This document shows positions 1-10,532 of a stretch of DNA of 64,000 nt, one piece after another. A program made the translations under genes and the position numbers. The stretch's first letter is position 1. Every line of letters starts with the position of its first letter. A model generated the notes under the pieces. The model was not told where the DNA came from, did no database searches, and saw only the letters and a program-made list of their open reading frames with translations. The stretch is from NCBI GenBank assembly GCA_964511625.1, contig CAZEJG010000012.1, forward strand, positions 1 to 64,000, in the 5' to 3' direction. The DNA is from Pseudohoeflea sp964511625 (lineage in GTDB: Bacteria > Pseudomonadota > Alphaproteobacteria > Rhizobiales > Rhizobiaceae).

Positions 1-6
1 GAAAAA

Positions 7-81
7 TGGTGGGCGCGACAGGGATTGAACCTGTGACCCCTGCCGTGTGAAGGCAGTGCTCTCCCGCTGAGCTACGCGCCC
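7..81 (-). tRNA. tRNA-Val (anticodon CAC), CCA encoded
   Basis: The reverse complement folds as a full tRNA. The acceptor arms GGGCGCG (75-81) and CGCGCCC (11-17) pair, the T-arm contains GGTTCAATCC, and a five-pair anticodon stem (CTGCC/GGCAG) encloses the loop TTCACAC, giving anticodon CAC (valine, GUG codons). The 3' CCA is encoded at 7-9. No integrase or duplicated tRNA end is seen nearby, so it does not appear to serve as an attachment site here. Confidence 0.95.
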
Positions 82-155
82 GACAGACACCGCTGACAGG
101 TGTCGCCGACGGGCGGGGTATAGTCATCAAAGCCCTGTGGCGTCAAGACGGCTTT

Positions 156-1913
156 TCAGCGGATGGTCGTCTCGCCCGCCCCCGCCGGTGACAGCACCTT
201 GAGAAACGGGCTGTCGGGTTTGAGAAGCACGTCATAGCAGGGCGTGAGCTCCGCTCTCACACGGTCCGTCAGCGCCGGGCCGTAGATCTCAAGCAGTTCG
301 AGCCGCGCATGGTGGAACGGACATTTCGGCGCGAAGACCAGGTCGGTATCGGCGACTGCCGTCAGCGTCGTTTCGTCGGGTGTTGGTATCGATCGCGACG
401 GATCGGCGCCGATGGTCACGTGCTCCGTTCCCGGCCGCTTGAGGATGAAGGGAAACGGATTGGCGAAATCGAGCGTCAGCACCGAGCGGAAATGTTCGCC
501 GGTCCGTGCTTCGAGCCGTTCGACCGCCCGCGCCGCCAGCCCCATCTCCTTGATCAGGAGATACTGGTAGTCGTGCTCGGCAAACATCCGGAAAGAGGGC
601 AGCGCGCCGGATTCGGCGATCTCCACCATCTCCTCGGGATGGGCGATGTAGAAAGTCCGCATTCTCTCCGCCTGCTCGACATAGACGTCCTTGGCCGATA
701 TCCGCCCGATCGGTCCGAGGATCGGCTCGTCGAGCGCGACATAGCTGTTGCCGAGCGCTGCGACCCGCGCCGCCTTGTGGACGATCGTCGAAACCGCCGG
801 AACGACGGCGAAGGCGGCCAGAACATAGATGAGGAAGCGGGCCCGCCCGAACACGTCCGAGGGGCGCAGAAGCATGCGCAGGATGGCCGGCCAGGCGACG
901 AGATAGGGGTGACCGCCGGTATTCTGGGTCTCGAAGACGAGACCGCAGAACAGGGACAGGCCGATCCACACCCAGTCGCCGTCGAGGAGACCGATGAATC
1001 CGCGTTTTTCCCGGTCACGCGGCCGGCTGAAGGACAGCACTTCTCGCCAGAACAGCACGACGCACAGGAGCGCGCCGGCAAAGAGAATATCGAACCTGAG
1101 CGAGATGGCGGTCAGGAAACGCGGCAGCAGCGTGCCCGAGTTTTCCTCCGCGAGGACGAGAATGTCCGTGACATAGCCGGCGACGACGCCGGTGGCGAGC
1201 TGGAGGACGCCGGTGAAGCCGATGCAGATGAGCGCGGTCGAAAGCGCCACATAGGGGTGAATGCGCCGCGTCAGGAGACCGAGGATAAGCAGCGGACCGA
1301 CCGCGCCGAAGGCCGTGATCTTGCAGAAGGCCAGGCTGAGCAGCAGGACCGTCAACAGGATCGTCTGAAGCACACGGCTGCGCACGAACAGAACCGTTGC
1401 CGCGGTCAGGAACATCAGGTGCGACCCGTGCCTGTTGTAGATGCCATAACCGTCCGAACCGGCGAAATTGTTGTAGATGACGTCGTTGAACGGCAGCGCG
1501 GTGTAGACGACCCAGGCACCGAGCAGGCCCCAGACCGCCATCGAACTGCGCTTGTGCGCATCCCAGATGATCAGCGCCATGGCCGGCGCGGTGATCGGCA
1601 GCCATTCGAGCTGCGAGAGCAGCAGCGGGTGGGCGTTCGGGAAGAGCTGGTAGTTGAGCCAGGCAAGCCAGTATTCGAGCGGCCCGACGGGAACCTGAAA
1701 GTCGAGGATCGGCCACTGGCCCGCATTCATCCGGCCGACGGCGTCGTAATAGAGCAGCACGTCCCAGTACATGGGTCCGACGGGCAGGACAAGCGGCAGG
1801 ATCTGCATGAGCACCGCCGCCGCCAGGAATGCCACCAGCAAGACATAGGAGACGAACAGGGTCCGGCTGCTACCGGCTTTCGGCCGGTCGGCGCCGAAAT
1901 AGATATCCGCCAT
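156..1913 (-). CDS. Polytopic membrane protein, GT-C glycosyltransferase-like
   Basis: This 585-residue protein has one N-terminal membrane segment, an acidic and aromatic first periplasmic loop, roughly ten more hydrophobic segments and a soluble C-terminal region of about 200 residues. The first loop reads as D-x4-YYD, then G-x-W-P-ILDFQVPVGPL, a pattern that resembles the first loop of GT-C fold (ArnT/PMT-like) lipid-linked sugar transferases. That assignment is inference and the acceptor is unknown. I chose the ATG at 1911-1913, preceded by GGGGC, over an upstream TTG at 1952. It lies downstream of and in line with the extensin-family gene (about 90 bases away), so cotranscription is possible. 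Confidence 0.6.
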   Translation of the reverse strand: MADIYFGADRPKAGSSRTLFVSYVLLVAFLAAAVLMQILPLVLPVGPMYWDVLLYYDAVGRMNAGQWPILDFQVPVGPLEYWLAWLNYQLFPNAHPLLLSQLEWLPITAPAMALIIWDAHKRSSMAVWGLLGAWVVYTALPFNDVIYNNFAGSDGYGIYNRHGSHLMFLTAATVLFVRSRVLQTILLTVLLLSLAFCKITAFGAVGPLLILGLLTRRIHPYVALSTALICIGFTGVLQLATGVVAGYVTDILVLAEENSGTLLPRFLTAISLRFDILFAGALLCVVLFWREVLSFSRPRDREKRGFIGLLDGDWVWIGLSLFCGLVFETQNTGGHPYLVAWPAILRMLLRPSDVFGRARFLIYVLAAFAVVPAVSTIVHKAARVAALGNSYVALDEPILGPIGRISAKDVYVEQAERMRTFYIAHPEEMVEIAESGALPSFRMFAEHDYQYLLIKEMGLAARAVERLEARTGEHFRSVLTLDFANPFPFILKRPGTEHVTIGADPSRSIPTPDETTLTAVADTDLVFAPKCPFHHARLELLEIYGPALTDRVRAELTPCYDVLLKPDSPFLKVLSPAGAGETTIR

Positions 1914-2003
1914 GCTCTGCCCCACGCTGATTCGACAGCGCGGAGTGTGCAACAGCGGCCCCTTGAATGCCAGACACAGCCCCCTCCCGAAATTGTGGGA
2001 TGG

Positions 2004-2882
2004 TTACTGACAGATCCGGTATCCGCCGCGCCGCTCGGCGAGATCGAGATGGATGTGATCGGAGTGGAAGCTGTCTGCGCCCGGACCGAGCACGGTTGTG
2101 AAATGGAGGCACGCGCCCTTGCGTACTGCCGCCTGGAGAGCGGCGGCAATCGTATGGTCGTCCTCGCGCGGGGTAACGCTGACGGAGGTGCCGTCGGCGA
2201 GCGTGAAACCGGCAATGTCGATGGCCCTGCCCTTGCCGTGCTCGCTCAGCTTGGCGCCCTCCTGCGAGTTGCGCGGCCGGCAGATATAGGACGACGCCTG
2301 CCGAATGGTCTTGACCGACTTGCCCTTCCGGTCGTCCTCGCCTGACAGGGTTTCGAGTGCGGTGGCCGCGGCAGGCTTGAGCTCCTTCTCGACCCAGAGT
2401 GTGAGCGCACGGGCAGTCGGACAGTCGAGCGTGGCCGACGGTTCGAGCGCGATGCCGCCGGAAAAGCCGCTGATCTCGAAGGGATGAGCGATGCCGCATC
2501 CCCCTTCGCCCTCGACCCCGTCGACCGCCTTGAAAACGGCGCCGAACCGGGCGAGATCGGCAACGCAGGCCGGATCGAGCGGCTCGGCGGCCACCGCCTT
2601 ATGGTCGTCAGCCTTTTTCACCGGATCAGGCGACGTTTTGCCCTCGGACTTTTCGTCCCCGGTCCCCGCCTTCGTCTCATCCTCACGCTCGTCTGCCTCC
2701 GCGTCAGGGCGCGGTTCGGGTACCGGAGCCTTTGCATTCTCAGCAGCACGCGGCGCGGGCTCGGGAACCGGGACGGTATCGGCCCTAGCCAGCGCTGCCC
2801 CCGAATGAAGGAAGGCACACAGCAAGAGGAGCCGGAAAGGACGGAAAAACTGCGGGATCGGGGAGCGCGGATCGGGGGTCAT
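2004..2882 (-). CDS. Extensin family protein (secreted)
   Basis: The 292-residue product begins with a signal peptide (basic start, then a LLLLCAFLHSGAALA-type core ending about residue 30). A proline-, glutamate- and aspartate-rich linker of about 70 residues follows, then an extensin-like C-terminal domain. Recognisable conserved elements are CGIAHPFEISGFSGGIAL, ATLDC, a YICR cysteine and the metallopeptidase-like SEHGKGRAIDI and DHIHLDL histidine motifs. The function of this bacterial family is not settled, but a cell-wall role is usual. The ATG at 2880-2882 was chosen because it places the signal peptide at the N terminus. A paralogue in lipoprotein form lies at 35754-36746. The L,D-transpeptidase gene just upstream supports an envelope role. 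Confidence 0.8.
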   Translation of the reverse strand: MTPDPRSPIPQFFRPFRLLLLCAFLHSGAALARADTVPVPEPAPRAAENAKAPVPEPRPDAEADEREDETKAGTGDEKSEGKTSPDPVKKADDHKAVAAEPLDPACVADLARFGAVFKAVDGVEGEGGCGIAHPFEISGFSGGIALEPSATLDCPTARALTLWVEKELKPAAATALETLSGEDDRKGKSVKTIRQASSYICRPRNSQEGAKLSEHGKGRAIDIAGFTLADGTSVSVTPREDDHTIAAALQAAVRKGACLHFTTVLGPGADSFHSDHIHLDLAERRGGYRICQ

Positions 2883-2962
2883 GGTCCGGTGGAAACGCGC
2901 CCGGCAGAGAGGCGGTTCCCCCGCGACGCTATCGTGGCCGCGGGGAAAACTCACGTCGTAGC

Positions 2963-4852
2963 TCAGATCGAAGCGGTGCGCTCGGCCTCGGTGGCCTCTA
3001 TCGCCTTCTCGAGATAGCTGTCGCGGTCGTAGACGTCGGCATAGTACTCGACCTTGCCGTCGGGCTCGGCCCAGGCGGTGAAGTAGGAGACGTGCACGGG
3101 GATCTTATGGGGAACCGGCACGGCCTTGTTATGGCCCTGGGCGATTTCGCGGCCGACCTGATCGACGCTGATGCCGAGAACACGAGAGGCCATGCCGCGC
3201 GGATCCTGAAGGCGGACACAGCCATGGCTGAAGGCACGCGTGTCGCGGCTGAACAGCGATTTCGACGGCGTGTCGTGCATGTAGATCGCGTGGCTGTTGG
3301 GGAACAGGATTTTCAGTTCGCCCAGCGCGTTGTCGTCACCCGGGGGCTGACGCACGCCCACCGAACCGCGGCCGATGGAATTCCAGTTGATGCCGCTCGA
3401 GGAGACCGACCGGCCATTGTAGGTCACCTGGTAGCCCAGCCGGTCGAGATAGGAGGGATCGCTGCGCAGTTTCGGCAGCATCTCGTTGATGATGATCGAC
3501 TGCGGCACCCCCCAATAGGGGTTGAACTCGACAGTCTCGATCTCGTCATCGAAGAAATAGGTCTGGTTGGACTTCTTGCCGACCACAGTCCGGGTCGAGA
3601 AGACCGGCTTGCTATCCTCATAATAGGTCGCCACGAAGGCCGGCTGGTTGATGAACACCCGGCGGCTTTCGAGCACGCCCGGCAGCCAGCGAGACCGCTC
3701 CATCGACAACCGCACCTTCTCGATCTTCGAGGCGTTGGTTTCGCCGATGAGCGCGCGCACCGTGTTGGGACCGACGACACCGTCGGCGGTTAGCCCGGCT
3801 TCCTTCTGAAAGCCTTTCACGAGGGCAACAATGTCCGGATCGTATTCCGTGTTGTCGATATAGCTGGCGAGCAGGAGCGCGTGGTCGGCCTTCAGCTCGT
3901 CCGAAGCCTTCATCTCGACGGCGCGGACAATGTTCGGCGTCTCGGCGCTCGTTTCTCCCGGCTTGACCAGAAGATCAGAGGGAAGCTCGATCCTCTTGCC
4001 CTCGTCGGCGGCTTTCAGACGCTTGAGTTCTGCGACGAAGGCCGCGAAATGCTGGCCCTGCGGATTGTAGCCGTAGAGGGCTTCTCCGGCGTTCTCGGAA
4101 TTCGAGATCGCCTCGAGAGCGGAGACGACGTCGGGGGTCTTGCGCTTGAAGTCGTGATAGCCGGAAATCCGGTTCGGATCGACGCGGCCACGCGTGGCGT
4201 CGAGCACGTAGTCGGCAACGGCGGCGGACAACTCCATCTCGAAGCGCATCAGTTCCCGCTGCCGCTCACCGCCACGGCTGACATCGTATCCGTCGGAGGG
4301 AATTTCGACACGGTAATCGGCCGCCGAAAGCCCGACGCTGTCGGCGTCTTCGAGAACCGCGAGCACCGAGCGCGCGGCGGCGTTGATGCCCGATCCCGCC
4401 ACCCAGCGATAGCTCGGGTCCGAAGAGTAGAGTTCGACGATGGCCTTGGCGGCTTCAGGCAGGGCCTTGACCTTGAGGTCGGAGAACACCGCCCTGCCCT
4501 CGGAGAAGGAATCGATACCGAGCGGCGGGAAGGCACCGATCTCGGTGGACCCGGTTACCACCGGATCGGTGATCGCGGCAAAGTCGACGGCGACCAGCCG
4601 GTCCGGCTGATAGGTCTTGTAGGACGGGCCGCTTACCCGGGCGACCGGACGCGGTTCCTGCTGCTGCGACACCTGCGCGCTATCGCGGCGTTCCACCCGG
4701 TTCTCGCGGGCGACGGCACGTATACGCTGTTTCGCGGTCTTGTGAATGGAGTCCAGCGCGCCAGCCTCCGCAATCCGCGGTGCGACCAGACCGTCGCCCG
4801 CACCAATCGCCAGCGCGACGAGTGCGACGCCAAGCCCGAGTTTGAATGTCAT
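2963..4852 (-). CDS. L,D-transpeptidase, YcbB-type, with peptidoglycan-binding domain
   Basis: This 629-residue exported protein would form or exchange 3-3 peptidoglycan crosslinks in the periplasm. It has a signal peptide (TFKLGLGVALVALAIG followed by an alanine-rich cleavage region), a long scaffold region, a peptidoglycan-binding repeat (VKGFQKEAGLTADGVVGPNT) and a C-terminal YkuD catalytic domain. The nucleophile is Cys545 in SHGCVRLQDP, preceded by YMHDTPSKSLF. Length and domain order match the YcbB/LdtD group. The ATG at 4850-4852 is preceded by GGAAGG at good spacing and beats the upstream in-frame ATG, which would bury the signal peptide. The extensin-family gene follows 80 bases downstream on the same strand. 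Confidence 0.9.
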   Translation of the reverse strand: MTFKLGLGVALVALAIGAGDGLVAPRIAEAGALDSIHKTAKQRIRAVARENRVERRDSAQVSQQQEPRPVARVSGPSYKTYQPDRLVAVDFAAITDPVVTGSTEIGAFPPLGIDSFSEGRAVFSDLKVKALPEAAKAIVELYSSDPSYRWVAGSGINAAARSVLAVLEDADSVGLSAADYRVEIPSDGYDVSRGGERQRELMRFEMELSAAVADYVLDATRGRVDPNRISGYHDFKRKTPDVVSALEAISNSENAGEALYGYNPQGQHFAAFVAELKRLKAADEGKRIELPSDLLVKPGETSAETPNIVRAVEMKASDELKADHALLLASYIDNTEYDPDIVALVKGFQKEAGLTADGVVGPNTVRALIGETNASKIEKVRLSMERSRWLPGVLESRRVFINQPAFVATYYEDSKPVFSTRTVVGKKSNQTYFFDDEIETVEFNPYWGVPQSIIINEMLPKLRSDPSYLDRLGYQVTYNGRSVSSSGINWNSIGRGSVGVRQPPGDDNALGELKILFPNSHAIYMHDTPSKSLFSRDTRAFSHGCVRLQDPRGMASRVLGISVDQVGREIAQGHNKAVPVPHKIPVHVSYFTAWAEPDGKVEYYADVYDRDSYLEKAIEATEAERTASI

Positions 4853-5292
4853 GATGCCGTAACCTTCCGCCGGCGCGCCCCGGCCATTCCAGTGTTTTTG
4901 CCCCACGGGGAAACTATCAAAGCCCCCCGGAATTGAAAAGCGCATGCAGGCCGCGTCACACAAACGTGTCGGCACTGTTGCACCATGTCCACGCTTGCTG
5001 CGGCAAGATCACACAAACAGAGCAATCTTGAGCGAAACTGAAACACGACTGGTTCCGGAGGGATGCCGGATAGGCCGCGCAACTCACCGGAAAATCCCGT
5101 TTCTCCAACAGCGGGAGGACGTTGTCAGGCTTTCCTGAATCAGGTTGACAAGATGTTAATACCCACAGCTCAAGACGGGCGAAATTTTCGCGTCGCGATG
5201 CGCTTCGGTCAAAAGCCGAATTGCTTTCGCCGCGATCTGGACCTAAACCCGGCCCGACCCTTCTTCATTCCGCGACGAGAAAGGATGCTTTC
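4853..5292. other. Divergent intergenic region, no gene seen
   Basis: This 440-base gap separates the divergently transcribed L,D-transpeptidase and fumarase genes and should hold both promoters. I found no coding frame with a ribosome binding site or a recognisable product. The only structure noted is a six-base inverted repeat, CAAGAT at 5004-5009 and ATCTTG at 5025-5030. A TTGACA at 5145-5150 has no convincing partner hexamer downstream. Confidence 0.6.
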
Positions 5293-6900
<1,608 letters not shown>

Positions 6901-7040
6901 GTCGGCCTCGTCCGGAACACCTATAAATACATAGATAATACTACTGATACGCGTCGAATTTTCATAAAATTAACATTTCTCCAACGATTGCGGCGTATCA
7001 AAAATTGTCTATGGAGAGAGAAGAAGTCTTGGGGGCCTTC

Positions 7041-8114
7041 ATGTCGACCACTGCCGGCGGCAAGAAAGTGCAGATGCTGGATGCGGCAACCATGGTCCTG
7101 GCGACCATGCGAAAGAAGGGAATCGCCGGCATTCCCCGAAACTACGAACTCGTCTACGAAGCTCTCAATGCCTCAAATCCCTCGCTGACGCGCGATTTCG
7201 AGGCCCTCGGCCTCAATCCGACGCAGAAGGATCTGGACGAGGTCGGCAGCGCCTATTTCGCCCATCACCACAAGACGACCGTCGTCGACGGCGCCCGCGA
7301 CAAGATTTCCGACGAACTTGAATCGATGCTGCGCATGCTGCGGCAGGAGCAGTCCTCGCTCGAAAGCTATGCCCGCCTTCTCGGCGAGACCTACCACCGC
7401 ATTTCCACCAAGAGCGCATCGAGCGCCGAGATCCTCAGCGGTATCATCGGCATGCTGTCCTCTGCCACCGGCGATACGATGGAACAGGGCAAGGTCGTCG
7501 TTCAGCACATGGTCGAACGCGCCTACGAGATGGAGCAGGTCAAGCTCGAACTCGACGAGTACAAGCGCATCGCCAACACCGACCCGCTGACCCGGCTCGC
7601 CAATCGCCGTGCCTTCGATGACGCGCTGCCGGAAATCTACAATTCCAAGCGCGAAGCGATGTACCACGCGCTCATCGTCTGCGACATCGACCACTTCAAG
7701 CGGTTCAACGACAGTTTCGGCCACCCCGTGGGCGATCGCGTTCTGGGTGTGGTCGCAGCCGTCATGCGCTCGACCCTGCGCAAGGACGTCTTCATCGCCA
7801 GAACCGGCGGCGAGGAATTCGCGGTCATTCTCCACGGCACCAGCCAGGAGATCACGATGGAAGTCGCCGAGCGGCTTCGCGCGGCGATCGAGAAGACTCC
7901 CTTGAGAAACCAGAAGACCGGCACCGATTACGGACCGATCACGATCTCGGTCGGCGTCTGCATGGCAAGCGATGCCGAAAACGCCACCGAACTCTACAAC
8001 AAGGCCGACATCGCGCTCTACATGGCCAAACACGGCGGGCGAAACCAGGTCCAGATCTTCAATGACGCCATGGCCGGCGACATCGACCGCAACTGGCTGA
8101 TCTACCGCAAATAG
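7041..8114 (+). CDS. Diguanylate cyclase (GGDEF domain)
   Basis: This soluble protein of about 357 residues makes cyclic di-GMP from GTP. The N-terminal 170 residues are helical and unassigned, ending in a coiled stretch. A GGDEF domain follows, with DPLTRLANRRAFDDAL, the metal-binding CDIDHFKRFND, and the active-site GGEEF at about residues 256-260. The usual inhibitory RxxD motif upstream is degenerate (RKDV), so product inhibition may be weak. No transmembrane segment or sensor domain is recognised. The ATG at 7041 follows a GGGGG stretch. An ATG at 7011 (10 residues longer) lacks a good ribosome site but cannot be excluded. An AT-rich stretch at 6920-7000 probably holds the promoter. Confidence 0.9.
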   Translation: MSTTAGGKKVQMLDAATMVLATMRKKGIAGIPRNYELVYEALNASNPSLTRDFEALGLNPTQKDLDEVGSAYFAHHHKTTVVDGARDKISDELESMLRMLRQEQSSLESYARLLGETYHRISTKSASSAEILSGIIGMLSSATGDTMEQGKVVVQHMVERAYEMEQVKLELDEYKRIANTDPLTRLANRRAFDDALPEIYNSKREAMYHALIVCDIDHFKRFNDSFGHPVGDRVLGVVAAVMRSTLRKDVFIARTGGEEFAVILHGTSQEITMEVAERLRAAIEKTPLRNQKTGTDYGPITISVGVCMASDAENATELYNKADIALYMAKHGGRNQVQIFNDAMAGDIDRNWLIYRK

Positions 8115-8332
8115 GTAATTTAGCGCAATTGAATGCGAACAATCGGGGCGAGCGCCCCGTTAGCGCAGTCGTTTGCGCCGGATTTACTTGGCAGACCTGC
8201 AACACCGGCAGGCTTTTCTGCGCTTCCCTGCTCTCGGCGCTGGACACGACTGCCGCGAATCGCTACCCGATTCAGGACTAGCGTCGCAGTTTCGGCCGCG
8301 CCGATGGAAATCTCGAAACTCTGGATACGACC

Positions 8333-8959
8333 ATGAAGAAGTTTTTTCTCTCCGCGGCCATCGCACTGATCGCCACCTCGCCCTTCGCCACGGCGCCGCT
8401 CGCCAACGCTGCACCCCAGACCGAGCAGAAGACGCTCCTGCAGATGCTCTTCCCGCCGTCGGAAAACTACAACCGGATGAACCACCGCCGGTCGGACAAG
8501 TCGCCGATCAAGCGCAAGGTGGTGAAGTTCGAGGACAAGTACGAGGCCGGCACCATCGTTATCGACACCTCCGACCGCCGTCTCTACCACGTGCTCGGCA
8601 AGGGCAAGGCGATGGCCTACGGCATCGGTGTGGGCCGCGACGGCTTCACCTGGCAGGGCTCCAACAAGATCACCCGCAAGGCCGAGTGGCCGGGCTGGAC
8701 GCCGCCGCAGGTCATGCGTGACCGCGTCAAGCGCCAGGAAGGCCGCGTGCTGCCGGCCTACATGGAAGGCGGTCCGGACAACCCGCTCGGCGCCCGCGCC
8801 ATGTATATCGGCTCGACCATTTACCGTATCCACGGCACCAACCAGCCCTGGACTATCGGCCAGGCGATGTCGTCCGGCTGCATTCGCATGGCCAACGAGG
8901 ATGTCATCGACCTGTATGAAAAGGTCGGCGTCGGCACCCGCGTGATTGTGCGCAACTGA
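8333..8959 (+). CDS. L,D-transpeptidase, ErfK/YbiS family
   Basis: This 208-residue exported protein is a small YkuD-fold L,D-transpeptidase, expected to crosslink peptidoglycan or attach proteins to it. A signal peptide ends near residue 26 (FATAPLANA). The catalytic domain carries GTIVIDTSDRRLYHVLG, the histidine motif YRIHGTNQPWTIG and the nucleophile Cys183 in SSGCIRMANEDV. It ends immediately after the domain with no peptidoglycan-binding repeat, unlike the large enzyme at 2963-4852. The 218-base gap upstream has no gene. It contains a GC palindrome at 8144-8159 (CGGGGCG-AG-CGCCCCG) without a T-run. A strong terminator follows. Confidence 0.92.
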   Translation: MKKFFLSAAIALIATSPFATAPLANAAPQTEQKTLLQMLFPPSENYNRMNHRRSDKSPIKRKVVKFEDKYEAGTIVIDTSDRRLYHVLGKGKAMAYGIGVGRDGFTWQGSNKITRKAEWPGWTPPQVMRDRVKRQEGRVLPAYMEGGPDNPLGARAMYIGSTIYRIHGTNQPWTIGQAMSSGCIRMANEDVIDLYEKVGVGTRVIVRN

Positions 8960-8981
8960 TTTCCGCAAACTGCGAAGACAA

Positions 8982-9009
8982 AAAAAGCCGGCCCTGAGGC
9001 CGGCTTTTT
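8982..9009. terminator. Bidirectional rho-independent terminator
   Basis: A perfect 12-pair inverted repeat (AAAAAGCCGGCC / GGCCGGCTTTTT) with loop CTGA lies between the convergent L,D-transpeptidase and alpha/beta-hydrolase genes. The A-run and T-run on either side let it work on both strands. Confidence 0.93.
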
Positions 9010-9029
9010 CAATTTGAACCTGAGGTCGC

Positions 9030-9998
9030 TCAGGCGCTCTTGCGCGTCCGCGACCCGAAGCTGAGCCCGGCGATCATCGCGAGCTTTGCCTCGTCGTCCG
9101 AGAAATCACGAACGCCGAGAAAGTCCAGGATGCCCTCGAGCACCGGCGGGGCGGCGAGAATGCGACGGTGTCCGAAGCCCGGTATGGATTTGAGCCTGAC
9201 ATGCGGGCCGGCCGCAGCGAGTTCTTCCGCACAGGAGAACGGGACTTCCTTGTCGTCGGGCGCATGCATGACGAGAACGTCCGAACGGATCCGGCGGATG
9301 GCGCGCGCGGTGTCGAAATCGTCGAGCGGTCGCCCGGAGAGCGTCAGCACCTCCGCCTCGAACACATCGCGGACGTCACGGCTCATGCCGGTCTCTGTGG
9401 AAAACCAGTCGAAAATGGTCCTCAGCCGCGTCGGAGAAGCGATGGCGATCAACTTGTAGGGCCGGCGCGCCGGAATGCCGGCCACCATCCCCGCTGCCAC
9501 GCTGATGATCGCTGCAGAACCAAAGGAGTGGCCGATGAAGACGTCGAAACCGTCAAACTGCCGCCAGGCCGCGTCGATCGCCTCGCCGGCATTGACGAGA
9601 TGGCTCTTGCGGGATTCGGATCGTCCGTGGCCGGGCATGTCGATCGCCACGACATGAAAATCATGCGCCTGAAGCGCTTCGATGATCGGCAGCATGTGTT
9701 CGGTGCGTGAACGGTAGCCGTGAACGACGAGAACATTGCCGCGGCACCGGGTCTCCGCCCTTGCCCCGAAATCATAGGCCGCCACCAGGCTTCCATCCTG
9801 CAAAACGAGGCGCACCATCTTCGCCCTGGCGATGCGTGGCGCGGCCGCCGCAAGGACGGCCGCCTCCTTTTCGGATTCGGGTTTCGGCCCCGGAGCCCGC
9901 GAGAAGAGAGCGAATGCGAGACGCCCGGCTGCCGTCACCGAAAAGAGCGAGACGACCCGGAGTATCAAACCAATGGACTTGAAGACCCATTTCGGCAT
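9030..9998 (-). CDS. Alpha/beta hydrolase
   Basis: This 322-residue protein has an alpha/beta-hydrolase fold. It shows GNVLVVHGYRSRTEHM near the oxyanion region, the nucleophile elbow GHSFGSA, an aspartate in VLVMHAPDDKEVP and the catalytic histidine in IPGFGHRRIL. A short hydrophobic N terminus (residues 6-30) may anchor it to the membrane. The substrate is unknown; esterase or lipase-like activity is the usual expectation. It is divergent from a MarR gene 46 bases away, with palindromes between the two, so it is probably that regulator's target. It ends convergently into the terminator at 8982-9009. Confidence 0.8.
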   Translation of the reverse strand: MPKWVFKSIGLILRVVSLFSVTAAGRLAFALFSRAPGPKPESEKEAAVLAAAAPRIARAKMVRLVLQDGSLVAAYDFGARAETRCRGNVLVVHGYRSRTEHMLPIIEALQAHDFHVVAIDMPGHGRSESRKSHLVNAGEAIDAAWRQFDGFDVFIGHSFGSAAIISVAAGMVAGIPARRPYKLIAIASPTRLRTIFDWFSTETGMSRDVRDVFEAEVLTLSGRPLDDFDTARAIRRIRSDVLVMHAPDDKEVPFSCAEELAAAGPHVRLKSIPGFGHRRILAAPPVLEGILDFLGVRDFSDDEAKLAMIAGLSFGSRTRKSA

Positions 9999-10014
9999 AG
10001 AATTGACCTGAAAA

Positions 10015-10038
10015 GTTCAATCATGAACAATTAATTGT
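10015..10038. promoter_or_regulatory. Candidate MarR operator, two adjacent palindromes
   Basis: The short divergent intergenic region holds GTTCA-N4-TGAAC (10015-10028) and the perfect 12-base palindrome ACAATTAATTGT (10027-10038), overlapping by two bases. They sit between the start of the hydrolase (9998) and of the MarR gene (10045), where a MarR dimer would repress both. Binding is inferred from position only. Confidence 0.6.
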
Positions 10039-10044
10039 ACAACC

Positions 10045-10527
10045 ATGAACAAAAAGCAAGCCCTCCCGTGGGATAATCCCCGCTTCCGCAACTGGATCGT
10101 GACCGCGCGCGCCTTCCAGGTCATGTCGCTGACGCTGACCCGCGCGCTGCAGGGCCTCGACCTCAAGCCGCCGCATCTCGACATTCTGGCCAACGTCTAC
10201 CGCTTTCCCGGTATCTCGCAGCAGGATCTGGCCAACAAGCTGCTCGTCGGTCGCTCCAATCTCTCCATGCTGCTGCCGCAACTCGAGCAGCGCGGCCTGA
10301 TCGAGCGGCGCACAGATCCGGACGATCGTCGTGTCCTGCGCCTCACGCTGACCCGGTCAGGAGAAGCTCTGACCGAAGACGCGCTGGCAATCCAGACCGA
10401 AGTGATCGAACGGTCGATGTCCACCTCCTCGCCCGAGGAGTGCGACATGGTCGGCGACGTCATGCGCCGGATGGTTCTCGCGCTGACGGAGACACCCGAT
10501 CCCGACCGGGGAGATCCGACGGAATAG
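10045..10527 (+). CDS. MarR family transcriptional regulator
   Basis: The 160-residue protein has the winged helix-turn-helix of the MarR family. The recognition region is GISQQDLANKLLVGRSNLSMLLPQLEQRGLIERR, and the wing is TDPDDRRVLRLTLT. No metal or redox cysteines are evident, so a small ligand is the likely signal. It is divergent from the alpha/beta hydrolase across a 46-base region containing palindromes, which suggests autoregulation and control of the hydrolase. The ligand is unknown. Confidence 0.9.
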   Translation: MNKKQALPWDNPRFRNWIVTARAFQVMSLTLTRALQGLDLKPPHLDILANVYRFPGISQQDLANKLLVGRSNLSMLLPQLEQRGLIERRTDPDDRRVLRLTLTRSGEALTEDALAIQTEVIERSMSTSSPEECDMVGDVMRRMVLALTETPDPDRGDPTE

Positions 10528-10532
10528 CCGCA

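Noticed and set aside
7..81. tRNA-Val as an integration site for a genomic island
   Set aside because: No integrase, direct repeat of the tRNA end or compositional change is seen beside it.
309..2345. Long plus-strand open frame opposite the membrane protein and extensin genes
   Set aside because: It is very rich in Arg, Gln, Asp and Glu with no recognisable domain. It is antisense to genes with clear signal peptides and domains, as expected for high-GC codon bias.
5145..5150. TTGACA as fumarase promoter
   Set aside because: No acceptable -10 hexamer stands 16-18 bases downstream, so I did not call it.
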